Shown here: one piece after another, positions 17,199-26,055 of the stretch
Layout of the letters: each line of letters opens with the position of its first letter
Numbering within the stretch: position 1 is the stretch's first letter
NCBI GenBank assembly: GCA_024693845.1
Contig: JAILKJ010000047.1
Location: forward strand, 1-41,964
DNA: 41,964 bases
Reading direction: 5' to 3'
DNA from: Lachnospiraceae bacterium
Lineage (GTDB): Bacteria; Bacillota; Clostridia; Lachnospirales; Lachnospiraceae
Notes under the pieces: generated by a model
What the model was told of the DNA's origin: nothing
Database searches by the model: none
The model's input: only the letters and a program-made list of their open reading frames with translations
Made by a program: the position numbers and the translations under genes

Positions 17199-18926
17199 TT
17201 ACAGGGTGAACTCTCCGATCAGGTTCTGGAGATTCTCCGTCTGATTTACGTTCTCGTGTGCCAGACCCTCTACCACATTGGTCTTCTCAACCACATCGTC
17301 GGTCTTGCCAGCCACATCGGAAATGCCGTGACCCGACTGGGCGATGGTGGTGTTGATGCCGTCGATGGACTCATCCACCTCGGTGATGATAGCTTCCAGC
17401 TCACCCATGGCTTCCTGCATCTCGGAAAGGCTCTTTTCAAAGTGAGCCGTATCTGTATTATACTGATTGCTGATCTGCTCGATGAGACCCAGGTTCTCTT
17501 CCGTGGACTTCTCGGTGAAATCCAGCACCTCACTCAGACAGTCGCGCATGCCTTCCACAGCGCCTCTGATCTCGGTGATGATCTCATCGATCTGGCCTAC
17601 GGTTGCTGCCGATTCATTGGCCAGCTTGCCGATCTCGTCTGCCACTACGGCAAAGCCTCGTCCCGCAACGCCTGCTCTTGCTGCCTCAATGCTGGCATTC
17701 AGGGAAAGCAGGTTGGTCTGCTCTGTGATACCCTTAATGGTCTCCGTCAGCTCATTGATACGATTGATGGCCTTGGCATCGTTAAGAGCCTTCTCCGTAT
17801 TCACTCTGATCTCCGCAAGTACGGTGCCTGCCTTCTTCTTGGATCTCTCGGCCTGCTTGATGCCATCAGCTGCTCTCTCATAGATCTCGCCTGCCACCTC
17901 GATACCGGCCTGGGCAAGCTCGGATACCTGTTCGGACTTCTTGACCATGTTGTCCATGTTGGAAGCGATGGTATCCGTGGTGGCCGTGGTCTCTTCCATC
18001 ATGGAAGCAAGATCCACTACGGTATTGGCATTATCGGTGGATGCAGCTGAAATAGCATTCACTGCCGTATTGATCTGCTCGGATCCGGCGGTGATCCTGT
18101 CTACCGAGCTCTTGATATCCAGAGTGATCCGGTCGATCTGACGGCTCATCTCCAGCGTGCTTCGCGCCAGCATACCGGTCTCATTCTGCCAGTTCTCAAA
18201 CTTGGTAAGATAGGTATCCTCCGTAAAATCCAGATTGGCAACCCGTTTCAGGGATACTCCCAGATGGTTGATGGGCTTTAGGATCAGACCAACGGCAAAG
18301 TAAGCGATCGCTCCGCCCAGGATAGCACAGATCAATGCTGAAACCAGAACGCTTACCGGTAGTCTGGATGCCTGCTTCTTGATATTGGCCAGATTGGCGG
18401 AAACCACCACGATGTCCCGAAGGAGACCCTCCTGGGTGATATAGTAGCCTGCGTACTTCTTCTCGCCCTTAAATACATATTCGATCATGCCGGGTTCCGG
18501 AACCCTGCCCGCTTCAAGTTCACTGACAAGATGCTTAACGGCGTCGTTCTCAACCGGCTGACCGATCTTCTCGGGTGTGGGGTGATAGAGCATGGTACCG
18601 TTCTGATCCACCACATAGATATATCCGGCCTCATCATTGGGGATCACCGCCTGCCCTACCGACTCTTCAAAGTTCTTCACCGTCAGCTGCTGACCTCCCT
18701 TAACACGGATCGCCGTTTCCACCGTCTGACCATAGCTGATGGCGATGGCCCTCATGTCTTCACTGACCATATCCGAGATTCGCTTGGTATAAGCGCTCTT
18801 GTTGGCGATCAGCACGACGATCAGGCCGATGATCAGGATCATAGAGGAAAGAAAAGCCGTCTTAACATTCAGGCTGGTCCTCCCCATAAAATCAAAAGCC
18901 TTAAGTTTCGAAAATACCTTCTTCAT
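17199..18926 (-). CDS. Methyl-accepting chemotaxis protein with single-Cache sensor
   Basis: A 575-residue transmembrane receptor. TM1 is about residues 24-42. The extracellular region has a single-Cache core at about 95-175 (GYIYVVDQNGTMLYHP). TM2 is at 190-216. A HAMP linker follows (about 217-275), then the coiled-coil signalling domain. The hairpin tip TNLLSLNASIEAARAGVAGR (404-423) and GFAVVADEIGKLA are canonical for CheA/CheW contact. The ligand cannot be predicted, although Cache domains of this type often sense small organic acids. It is monocistronic, with its own promoter and terminator. Confidence 0.93.
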   Translation of the reverse strand: MKKVFSKLKAFDFMGRTSLNVKTAFLSSMILIIGLIVVLIANKSAYTKRISDMVSEDMRAIAISYGQTVETAIRVKGGQQLTVKNFEESVGQAVIPNDEAGYIYVVDQNGTMLYHPTPEKIGQPVENDAVKHLVSELEAGRVPEPGMIEYVFKGEKKYAGYYITQEGLLRDIVVVSANLANIKKQASRLPVSVLVSALICAILGGAIAYFAVGLILKPINHLGVSLKRVANLDFTEDTYLTKFENWQNETGMLARSTLEMSRQIDRITLDIKSSVDRITAGSEQINTAVNAISAASTDNANTVVDLASMMEETTATTDTIASNMDNMVKKSEQVSELAQAGIEVAGEIYERAADGIKQAERSKKKAGTVLAEIRVNTEKALNDAKAINRINELTETIKGITEQTNLLSLNASIEAARAGVAGRGFAVVADEIGKLANESAATVGQIDEIITEIRGAVEGMRDCLSEVLDFTEKSTEENLGLIEQISNQYNTDTAHFEKSLSEMQEAMGELEAIITEVDESIDGINTTIAQSGHGISDVAGKTDDVVEKTNVVEGLAHENVNQTENLQNLIGEFTL

Positions 18927-18974
18927 AGTCTTACCCTCCGGATTAAATCCCCTCCGCTACCCCAGTCGGAGAGC

Positions 18975-18989
18975 GGCACATTTTGTGCC
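18975..18989. repeat. Palindrome in the receptor gene leader
   Basis: GGCACA-TTT-TGTGCC, a perfect 6-bp inverted repeat just downstream of the predicted start of transcription (about +7 to +21). It could be an operator or an RNA hairpin. Confidence 0.4.
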
Positions 18990-19002
18990 TGTAATCTCTT
19001 TT

Positions 19003-19032
19003 ATTATACTAAAATCCCCACCCTGATGTCAA
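19003..19032 (-). promoter_or_regulatory. Sigma-A promoter for the chemotaxis receptor gene
   Basis: On the minus strand TTGACA (19032-19027), 18 bases, TATAAT (19008-19003). It begins four bases after the T-run of the preceding terminator. No sigma-D-like motif (TAAA...GCCGATAA) was noticed. Confidence 0.8.
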
Positions 19033-19035
19033 CGA

Positions 19036-19062
19036 AAAAGACGGCCCCGAAAGGGCCGTCTT
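19036..19062 (-). terminator. Terminator after the acyl-CoA ligase gene
   Basis: A perfect 10-bp stem (AAGACGGCCC and complement) with a five-base loop is followed by TTTTT on the minus strand, 22 bases past the ligase stop codon. Confidence 0.9.
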
Positions 19063-19084
19063 ACTGTCTGTTTCACCTTATTTA

Positions 19085-20716
19085 TCAGCTCTTGTTTTCC
19101 ATGGCAACCAGCATGTCCGCGCCGTGCATTTTGCGAAGGCGGGGCTTCTCGATCTTGCCGGTGGCATTCCTGGGGATATCCTCGAAGAACACCTCTCTCG
19201 GACGCTTATAGCGGGGCAGTCCGAGACAGAATTCATCGATCTCCTCACGGGTGCATTCCATGCCCTCTTTGATCTCGATGGAAGCTGCCGTGATCTCACC
19301 GAGTCTCTTGTCGGGAAGTCCGATCACCGCTACGTCCTTAACCTTGTCAAACTTGCGGATGAAGTTCTCGATCTGAACGGGATAGATATTCTCACCGCCG
19401 GATACGATCACGTCCTTCTTGCGGTCTACCAGGAAGATAAAACCATCCTCATCCTGCATTGCCATATCGCCGGTAAAAAGCCATCCGTCCTTCAGTACCT
19501 CAGCGGTAGCCTCTTCGTTGTTGTAGTAGCAGGTCATAACACCCGGACCCTTGACGCAGAGCTCGCCAACCTCTCCCTGCTTTACGATGTTTGCATCCTC
19601 ATCCACGATCTTGCATTCCCAACGATAACCGGGAACACCGATGGCACCTACCTTGTGAGCATTCTCCATACCCAGATGTACGCAGCCCGGTCCCGTGGAT
19701 TCGGAAAGTCCGTAGTTGGTATCATACTGATGATCGGGGAAATAATCCTTCCAATGTGCCACCAGGGAAGGCGGAACGGGCTGTGCTCCGATATGCATCA
19801 GCCTCCACTGGGAAAGCTCATAATCCTCTTTCTTCAGCTTGCCGTTATCCAGCGCCTCCAGGATATCCTGTGCCCAAGGTACCAGCAGCCATACGATGGT
19901 GCATTTTTCCCGGGATACCGCCGAAAGGATAACATCCGGCTTGGCACCTTTCAGAAGCACCGCTCTGCTGCCTGCCACAAGGGAACCCATCCAGTGGAAC
20001 TTGGCACCGGTATGATACAGGGGCGGGATGCAAAGGAATACATCCTCCCTTCCGGTCTCATGATGTCTCTGCTCCATCTCGGCCGCCTGGGTCAGGGACT
20101 GATGCTTATGCAGGATCGCCTTCGGAAAACCTGTGGTTCCCGAGGAAAAATAGATGGCACCGAAATCTTCCTCCGTCAACGGGATCTCAGGATCCTTGGA
20201 GGAGCAGTCCGCTACCAGCTCGCGATAGCTTTCCGCAAAGCTGGGACAGCCGTCGCCTACGAACAAAAGCAGCCTTCCCTTGGAAAGTCTCTCGGCGTTC
20301 TGCTCGATACGTCCGATGAACTCGGGGCCGAATACAATCATATCCACCTCTGCCAGCTCTGCGCAGTAGAGGATCTCTTCCGCATCATAGCGGAAATTGA
20401 AGGGTACCGCGATAGCACCGCTCTTAAGTACTCCGAAATAGATGGGAAGCCATTCCAGACAGTTATACATGATAATGGCTACCTTGTCTCCCTTTTTGAT
20501 CCCGCGGCTGATCAGAAGGTTGGCAAAACGATTTGCCTTCTCATCAAACACCTTCCAGGTGATCTCCCTGCGGTAAGGCTGGGGTGAGGGCTCGATGAGC
20601 TCGTACTCCTTCCAGCTGATCCTTCGGGTATCCTCCACCTCGGGGTTCAGCTCCACCAGAGCCACCTCGTCGGGATACAGTTTTGCGTTGCGTTTCAAAA
20701 ACTCTGTTACAGGCAT
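19085..20716 (-). CDS. Class I AMP-forming acyl-CoA ligase
   Basis: A 543-residue adenylate-forming enzyme. The nucleotide-binding loop FSSGTTGFPKA is at residues 190-200. YGLSESTG, DGWLFTGDMA and VDRKKDVIVSGGENIYP mark the A5-A8 core motifs, and the C-terminal catalytic lysine lies in NATGKIEKPRLRK. Such enzymes activate fatty, aromatic or bile acids to CoA thioesters via acyl-AMP; the substrate here is not evident. An insertion around residues 34-52 (WKEYELIEPSPQPYRREI) widens the usual N-terminal strand pair. It follows the transporter-like gene after 36 bases with AGAGG upstream, so the two are probably cotranscribed. Confidence 0.9.
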   Translation of the reverse strand: MPVTEFLKRNAKLYPDEVALVELNPEVEDTRRISWKEYELIEPSPQPYRREITWKVFDEKANRFANLLISRGIKKGDKVAIIMYNCLEWLPIYFGVLKSGAIAVPFNFRYDAEEILYCAELAEVDMIVFGPEFIGRIEQNAERLSKGRLLLFVGDGCPSFAESYRELVADCSSKDPEIPLTEEDFGAIYFSSGTTGFPKAILHKHQSLTQAAEMEQRHHETGREDVFLCIPPLYHTGAKFHWMGSLVAGSRAVLLKGAKPDVILSAVSREKCTIVWLLVPWAQDILEALDNGKLKKEDYELSQWRLMHIGAQPVPPSLVAHWKDYFPDHQYDTNYGLSESTGPGCVHLGMENAHKVGAIGVPGYRWECKIVDEDANIVKQGEVGELCVKGPGVMTCYYNNEEATAEVLKDGWLFTGDMAMQDEDGFIFLVDRKKDVIVSGGENIYPVQIENFIRKFDKVKDVAVIGLPDKRLGEITAASIEIKEGMECTREEIDEFCLGLPRYKRPREVFFEDIPRNATGKIEKPRLRKMHGADMLVAMENKS

Positions 20717-20752
20717 TTTTAAACCTCTTTCTGTTTATATTTCTCCGGTATC

Positions 20753-22438
20753 TCAACCGGCTTTTCCGCCTACCTGGTCCTTGCTGCCCGCCTTGGCGAT
20801 GGCAAGGGTCTCCTCACTGAGTACGGAGAAGGCCAGGTTGGTGGCATGATCCGCGATCCGCTCCAGACCTCCGGTCACATCTGCGAAGATCATGCCGGAT
20901 TCCGGCGTACATTCCTGATTGGCAAGTCTGGCCACATGGGCCCTCTGCAGCTCCAGCTCCTTCTCATCCACACCCTCTTCCAGGTTGATGATATCCTGCA
21001 GGTGCTCTTCGGAATTGGTATAGAACATTTCAATGGCAAACCGGAGCAGGGTATTGACCATATTGAGCATCTCTCCCAGCTCTCTCTGTGCTTCCTTGGT
21101 AAAGTTGATACCGCCGTCCTTGCGCTTTACGGCCGAGTCCGCAATACCTCTTGCATAGTCGCCGATCCGCTCGATATCGTTAGCCACGTGGAACAAAGAG
21201 CCCAGGCTCTTCTGATCCTCTATGGGCAGGGTCATCTGGTTGATCTTGACAAGGTAATGGGTGATCTCCGTGTTCAGGTAATTGATATTATCCTCCACGG
21301 CATAAACCTCATCGATATCCTCCTGATCAAGGGTGATCAGGGCATTCATGGCACGGTTGAGATTCTCGCTTGCCAGGGATGCCATACGTTCAAGCTCGTT
21401 AATGGCATTGACAACAGCCGTAGCCGGGTTGAACAGAGCCTTGTTACCGATGAACTTAAGCTGATAGCTCTCGCGATAACCGATCTTCTCCTCCTCACCG
21501 GGAACTACCACATAGGTGAGCTTCACCAGATATTTGGAGAAGGGGAAAATAATGATCGTCTGGAAGATCTTGAAGATCGTATGTGCGTTAGCGACGATAC
21601 GGCCGGGATCATTGGAGGAAATGGCTCCGAAGCCGTCCAGCACCGGACCGCTGGCCACCTTCAGGATGATGTAGATCACCACTGTTCCGATCACGTTGAA
21701 CAAAAAGTGGATCATGGCCGCACGCTTTGCATCCTTGGTACCGGTGGCAGATGCCAGAAGCGCCGAGGTACAGGCGCCGATGTTACATCCCAGGATGATG
21801 AACATGGCGATGGGCAGATCCAGCAGTCCTTCCTTACACATCAACAGCAGGATGCTGACCGTAACGGAGGAGGACTGAATGACAGCCGTCAGAAGGGTTC
21901 CGACGATGATTCCCAGCAGGGGACTTGTTAACGAGGAAAACAAAGAAATGATACGGGGATCGGTCTTTAAACCGGCCATGGAAGAACTCATGGCATCAAG
22001 TCCCGTGAACAGAACGCCGAAGCCCATCAGAATGGAGGCGATCTTTACAAAAGTTGTCTGCTTCTTGGAAAACATTACGACAAGCACGCCGCCCAAAAGA
22101 AAGATGGGTGCATACTTGGACAGATCAAAGGAAACCAGCTGTGCGGTGACCGTGGTACCGATATTGGAACCGAAGATCACGCCCGCTGCCTGGTACAATG
22201 TCATCAGGCCGGAGTTAACAAAAGATACGACCATGACGGTACAGGCCGATGAAGACTGGATGATGGCGGTAAAGATCATACCCACGATCATGCCGGAAAA
22301 CGTATTCTTGGTGAAGAATTCCAGGATGCCTCTCAGTTTGGCACCGGCTGCCTTCTCTATGCTCTCGCTCATCATGTTCATTCCGAGGAGGAACATTCCC
22401 AGGCCGCCGAACAATGCCAGCAATGTTGTTACACTCAT
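20753..22438 (-). CDS. Na/Pi-cotransporter family protein with C-terminal PhoU-like domain
   Basis: A 561-residue protein of the NptA/YjbB type. The paired QSSSA-type motifs (residues 61-65 and again near 187) and FGSNIGTTVTAQL / LGCNIGACTSALL are the two inverted repeats of the Na/Pi cotransporter fold. From about residue 340 a soluble PhoU-like helical bundle follows (LERMASLASENLNRAM, IERIGDYARGIAD). It probably moves phosphate across the membrane; direction is unclear. Its pairing with an acyl-CoA ligase is unusual. Confidence 0.92.
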   Translation of the reverse strand: MSVTTLLALFGGLGMFLLGMNMMSESIEKAAGAKLRGILEFFTKNTFSGMIVGMIFTAIIQSSSACTVMVVSFVNSGLMTLYQAAGVIFGSNIGTTVTAQLVSFDLSKYAPIFLLGGVLVVMFSKKQTTFVKIASILMGFGVLFTGLDAMSSSMAGLKTDPRIISLFSSLTSPLLGIIVGTLLTAVIQSSSVTVSILLLMCKEGLLDLPIAMFIILGCNIGACTSALLASATGTKDAKRAAMIHFLFNVIGTVVIYIILKVASGPVLDGFGAISSNDPGRIVANAHTIFKIFQTIIIFPFSKYLVKLTYVVVPGEEEKIGYRESYQLKFIGNKALFNPATAVVNAINELERMASLASENLNRAMNALITLDQEDIDEVYAVEDNINYLNTEITHYLVKINQMTLPIEDQKSLGSLFHVANDIERIGDYARGIADSAVKRKDGGINFTKEAQRELGEMLNMVNTLLRFAIEMFYTNSEEHLQDIINLEEGVDEKELELQRAHVARLANQECTPESGMIFADVTGGLERIADHATNLAFSVLSEETLAIAKAGSKDQVGGKAG

Positions 22439-22504
22439 AATAACCTGCCTTAAGCATTTGTATTTCTCAGCGCTTCGTCAGAAACCCAAAACGCATACAT
22501 AGAT

Positions 22505-22533
22505 ATTGTAGTTGATAATCCCGAAAGAAACAA
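22505..22533 (-). promoter_or_regulatory. Probable promoter for the Na/Pi cotransporter gene
   Basis: Minus strand TTGTTT (22533-22528), 17 bases, TACAAT (22510-22505). The -10 is good and the -35 is moderate. It leaves a leader of about 60 bases. Confidence 0.5.
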
Positions 22534-22553
22534 GGTTTTTTTGGTTTTATTTA

Positions 22554-22587
22554 ATTATGTAAACCTAAATATATGATTATGTAAACC
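22554..22587. repeat. Pair of 12-bp direct repeats upstream of the Na/Pi gene
   Basis: ATTATGTAAACC occurs at 22554-22565 and 22576-22587, 22 bases apart (about two helical turns). The second copy overlaps the stop codon of the GNAT gene. Placed 20-55 bases upstream of the predicted -35, they could be activator or repressor sites. Confidence 0.5.
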
Positions 22588-23266
22588 AAACGATATGGTT
22601 ATCCTCTTCCCGAAGGGGCACAAACCCCAGCTTTTTCAGCAAACCTATGGATGCCTCATTATCCCTGTGGCACCTGCTTTTCATTCCCTTCCAGCCATAG
22701 GTGCTGTAGCCGTAAAACAAAAGTGCGCTGCACACCTCGTAGGCATAGCCCTTTCTCTGCTCATCGGCCCGGATCATGAATCCCAACTCGATGACACCTT
22801 CCTCTTTCTGATCGAAGCCCGCTCTTCCGATGATGCGGCCCTGTCTGTCTTCCACGATCCACATACCGAAGCCCAGCAGATCATAATGCCATTTGATATA
22901 ATCCCGGGTGTAGGCTCTTTCCTCATCCGGATCTGCGTACAGGTTCTCCATATACCGGGTGATCCGGGGATCCGCATAGATCTCATACAGGCTGTCCACA
23001 TCCGAAAGGGTGATCTCCCTGACAACGCACCGTTTGGTGCGCAGGATCTCGATGGGCTTTCCGCTGAGCCTGGCATCGATCCTGTCCAGATACTCCTCTT
23101 CCACACTTTCCGCATCTTCCAATACATAGGAAAAATGCGACAGATCCGCATCGGCAGGTCCCTTCACAAGCGGAAGGCAGGGCACAACATGCTCCCCCGT
23201 TTCCATGGCCGACTGTATCTTATCCCATTCATCCGTAAGGTATAGAGATTTATATCTTCTCTCCAT
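22577..23266 (-). CDS. GNAT-family N-acetyltransferase (RimJ/RimL type)
   Basis: A 229-residue protein. The GNAT domain begins near residue 75 (LRTKRCVVREITLSDVDSLYEIY). The acetyl-CoA-binding segment is IRADEQRKGYAYEVC, and NEASIGLLKKLGFVPL is the typical end of the RimJ/RimL subgroup. The first ~75 residues are a non-GNAT extension with no match I recognise. Start overlaps the glycosidase stop by one base (TGATG). Substrate unknown. Confidence 0.88.
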   Translation of the reverse strand: MERRYKSLYLTDEWDKIQSAMETGEHVVPCLPLVKGPADADLSHFSYVLEDAESVEEEYLDRIDARLSGKPIEILRTKRCVVREITLSDVDSLYEIYADPRITRYMENLYADPDEERAYTRDYIKWHYDLLGFGMWIVEDRQGRIIGRAGFDQKEEGVIELGFMIRADEQRKGYAYEVCSALLFYGYSTYGWKGMKSRCHRDNEASIGLLKKLGFVPLREEDNHIVWFT

Positions 23267-24714
23267 CAGCTCTGCCTCATTTTAAGCTTTGCAAGCACGA
23301 TCCTTTTCACCGAAGCATCTACCCTATCCTGCGTGATCCTGCCGCTTTCCACCGCCTGCCCAAGGGCCTCATAAGCCGCCTGAAAATCCGCCGGCATCAG
23401 CAGCATATCCGCTCCGGCCTCTACTGCCATAACAGCCGCTTCTCCCGCGCCGTAGTTTTTACTGATGGCACCCATGTTCAGAGCATCCGTGATGATGATA
23501 CCCTCATAACCGCACTCCTGTCTCAGAATGCCGGTAAGCATCTCCTCCGACAGACTGCAGGGTGTGTTGTCCGAAAGGATCTTCGGCAGGGAGATATGGG
23601 CCGCCATTACAAATTCCGCTCCGTCCGAAGCGGCATTTTGAAAGGGTACCAGCTCCTGAGCACGCAGCTCTTCAGCTGTTCTGTCCGACGCCGCAAACCC
23701 GTCATGGGTATCGCCGCCGGTTCCTCCGTGTCCGGGAAAATGTTTATAACAACTTCTGATCCCCGCCTCATGCAGGCCATCAGAGTAAGCCTTTGCTAAC
23801 TTTTGTACTGTCCCGGAATCAGATCCGAAGGACCTGTCCGAGATCACCTTGTTCTCCGGATTCGTAAGCACATCGGCATCCGGTGCAAAATCCACGTTGA
23901 AGCCCAGCTCTGAAAGATAGGTTCCTATGGTAAGCCCGGCGTTTCCGGCTTCCTCCTCCGTTTTCATATCGCAGGCCGCTCCCACCTTCGTCACGCCGAA
24001 GGTACTGTTTTCCGCCACTCTGGCGATCCTGCCTCCTTCTTCGTCAACCCCCAGAAACACCGGCAGGCCCGAAATATCCTGTGCATATTGCAGGGTGTTT
24101 GCCAGCATCTTCTTTGTCTGATCGGGGTCTGTGAGATTCTTCGCAAAATAGATCAGACCACCCACGGGCTTTTTTTCATAGGCTGACTTTGTGGCGTCTC
24201 CGGCGGCGGTAACGGTATCTGCTCCCGTCAATTGCTCCGGTGTGATAAAGAACATCTGACAGAGCTTCTCATCCTCACTCATCTGTGAAACAATCCGATC
24301 GGCCTCTGCAGCCAGCTCATCCTCACTGCTGTCTGTCACGATCTGACCGTCCGTATCATCTGCGCCTTCTTCGTCAGCGTATTCACTGCCTTCAGCATCT
24401 GTACCGGTTCCCGCAGCGATTTCTTCCTCAGGCATCATTGCAGCAGTCCCGCCTTCACCGGTCAGATCGTCCGAATCTTCCCGATCCGGGGCTGCTGCTT
24501 CGTTCCCATCTTCCAAGGTAACATCGGCGTCCTCTTCTACCGCACTCTCAACTGACTCAGCCTGTTTAGCCACGCGCTTCCCGGCTACGGCCGCTGAGAT
24601 CAGCACGGCTGCCACGATCAGGGCGATCCCCGACAGCAGCACCGTGATGCTTATGAACTTCTGACGTTTCCATCTGTTTTTCTTTTTCATATATCTGACC
24701 GATCCATCCGGCAT
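23266..24714 (-). CDS. Membrane-anchored glycoside hydrolase family 3 (NagZ-like)
   Basis: A 482-residue protein. A signal-anchor helix lies at about residues 22-46, followed by an acidic, low-complexity linker (about 50-130) and a GH3 N-terminal domain to the end. Conserved KHFPGHGGTGGDTH supplies the Asp-x-His dyad of beta-N-acetylhexosaminidases, and IIITDALNMGA supplies the nucleophile aspartate. FLGVDEEGGRIAR and DFAPDADV are also typical. It probably trims cell-wall or glycan N-acetylglucosamine outside the cell. The start is uncertain: the ATG at 24714 and one eight codons downstream both have weak ribosome binding sites. Confidence 0.88.
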   Translation of the reverse strand: MPDGSVRYMKKKNRWKRQKFISITVLLSGIALIVAAVLISAAVAGKRVAKQAESVESAVEEDADVTLEDGNEAAAPDREDSDDLTGEGGTAAMMPEEEIAAGTGTDAEGSEYADEEGADDTDGQIVTDSSEDELAAEADRIVSQMSEDEKLCQMFFITPEQLTGADTVTAAGDATKSAYEKKPVGGLIYFAKNLTDPDQTKKMLANTLQYAQDISGLPVFLGVDEEGGRIARVAENSTFGVTKVGAACDMKTEEEAGNAGLTIGTYLSELGFNVDFAPDADVLTNPENKVISDRSFGSDSGTVQKLAKAYSDGLHEAGIRSCYKHFPGHGGTGGDTHDGFAASDRTAEELRAQELVPFQNAASDGAEFVMAAHISLPKILSDNTPCSLSEEMLTGILRQECGYEGIIITDALNMGAISKNYGAGEAAVMAVEAGADMLLMPADFQAAYEALGQAVESGRITQDRVDASVKRIVLAKLKMRQS

Positions 24715-24729
24715 CTTCAGGTTACCGGA

Positions 24730-26055
24730 TCAATCCCTCTTTCCGCATCGTGCGGCCGCCTCACGTCCCGCTATCCTTCCGCTTGCAAAAGCCCAGTGAA
24801 GGTTGTAGCCACCGCAGGTACCGTCCACATCCAGCACCTCACCGGCGAAAAACAATCCCGGATGAAGGAGGGATTCCATCCTATCGGATACCTGATCGCA
24901 ATCCACGCCGCCGGCTGTTACCTGGGCTCTGTTAAAACCCGCATTATCGCAGACGGGAACCGGAAATCCCTTGCAAAGCTCCGTGATCCTTCCGATGGTT
25001 TTCTCAGAAAGACCCGCCGCCTTATCCTCAGGGGAAAGACCACATTTTTTCAGGATATGATCCGCAAGCTTTTCAGGGAGGCAGAAGGAAAGTACATCCG
25101 AAACCGTGCGCAGCGGATCCGCCCAGGTAGTGGCACTTCTTTTCAGCCAGTCCTGAAGCTCCTCTCTGCTCTCCCGGGGGAAAAAATCCAGCAAAAGACA
25201 GCACGATCTTCCCTCTTCAATTTCCATGACTGCGAATCTGGAGAGCTGCATCACCGGGATCCCGCTGATATTATCTTTGTTAAAAATAATCTCCCCTTCT
25301 TCACTGAGAAGATCCTGCTTACCGTCTTCCGACAGCACTTCCTCTTCCGACAGCACATTCTCTTCCGGCAACGCATCCTCTTCCCTCTGCAGAAAAGCGC
25401 CGCACTTTACCCTGACGCCGGCCAGTTCCGACAAAGTCTTGTCCGAAAAAAGAAGGGGCACAAGAGCCGGCTGCTGGGGGATGATCCTGTGGCCGAGCCT
25501 TCGGATCACCTTATTAAGGCTCCCGTCACTTCCGTGGGTCGGAGAGGCCTTCCCCCCTACTGTGATGATCACATTTGTTGCCCTGTATTCTTCTTTGTCT
25601 GTTTTCACTATATAATTTATGTCAACCTTCATCTCATCGCAGGATGGAATTATGTCAACCACCATCTCGTCGCAGTGCAATTCCACCCCCAGACGCCGGA
25701 TCTCAGAGAGCAGCACGCCGGCCACCGACGAAGCCTGCTCGTTATAGGGATAGACATAATCCCCGATATGCTTTGTCATCAGGCCCAGGTCATGAAAAAA
25801 GCCCAGAAGGTCATTCCTGTCAAAGGTATCCACAGCCTCCCGAGCAAGGCCGGCGCCGCCGCCCCGATAAACACCCTCATCCATATTCAGATTGGTAAAG
25901 TTGCACCGTCCGTTTCCGGTGGCATAGAGCTTTTTGCAGGGCTCGCTTTTCCGCTCAAGAAGCAGCACCTTAGCTCCCTCTCTTGCCGCCGTGATGGCAG
26001 CCATCAGACCCGCCGGGCCCGCCCCTGCCACGATGCAGTCATATCCGTTCTTCAT
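24730..26055 (-). CDS. HI0933-family NAD(P)/FAD-dependent oxidoreductase
   Basis: A 441-residue flavoprotein. The dinucleotide-binding GAGPAGLMAA is at residues 11-20. KKLYATGNGRCNFTN and the C-terminal VTAGGVDCDQV, FAGEVLDVDGTCGGYNLHWAFASG are family hallmarks. Its reaction is unknown in most relatives. Two in-frame tandem duplications are visible: an 11-residue repeat CDEMVVDIIPS/CDEMKVDINYI (128-149) and three 6-residue units EEDALP/EENVLS/EEEVLS (225-242). The ATG overlaps the ribF stop by four bases (ATGA), so it belongs to the long rimP operon. Confidence 0.92.
   Translation of the reverse strand: MKNGYDCIVAGAGPAGLMAAITAAREGAKVLLLERKSEPCKKLYATGNGRCNFTNLNMDEGVYRGGGAGLAREAVDTFDRNDLLGFFHDLGLMTKHIGDYVYPYNEQASSVAGVLLSEIRRLGVELHCDEMVVDIIPSCDEMKVDINYIVKTDKEEYRATNVIITVGGKASPTHGSDGSLNKVIRRLGHRIIPQQPALVPLLFSDKTLSELAGVRVKCGAFLQREEDALPEENVLSEEEVLSEDGKQDLLSEEGEIIFNKDNISGIPVMQLSRFAVMEIEEGRSCCLLLDFFPRESREELQDWLKRSATTWADPLRTVSDVLSFCLPEKLADHILKKCGLSPEDKAAGLSEKTIGRITELCKGFPVPVCDNAGFNRAQVTAGGVDCDQVSDRMESLLHPGLFFAGEVLDVDGTCGGYNLHWAFASGRIAGREAAARCGKRD
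25325..25378. repeat. 18-bp tandem repeat (three units) within the HI0933-family gene
   Basis: Three consecutive 18-bp units begin TCTTCCG (25325, 25343, 25361). Units 1 and 2 differ at only three or so bases and unit 3 is more diverged. Being a multiple of three, changes in copy number keep the frame. Confidence 0.75.
25609..25674. repeat. 33-bp tandem duplication within the HI0933-family gene
   Basis: Two adjacent 33-bp copies (25609-25641 and 25642-25674) encode the paired 11-residue segments starting CDEM. ATGTCAACC and ATCTC-TCGCAG blocks are shared, pointing to a local duplication. Confidence 0.7.
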
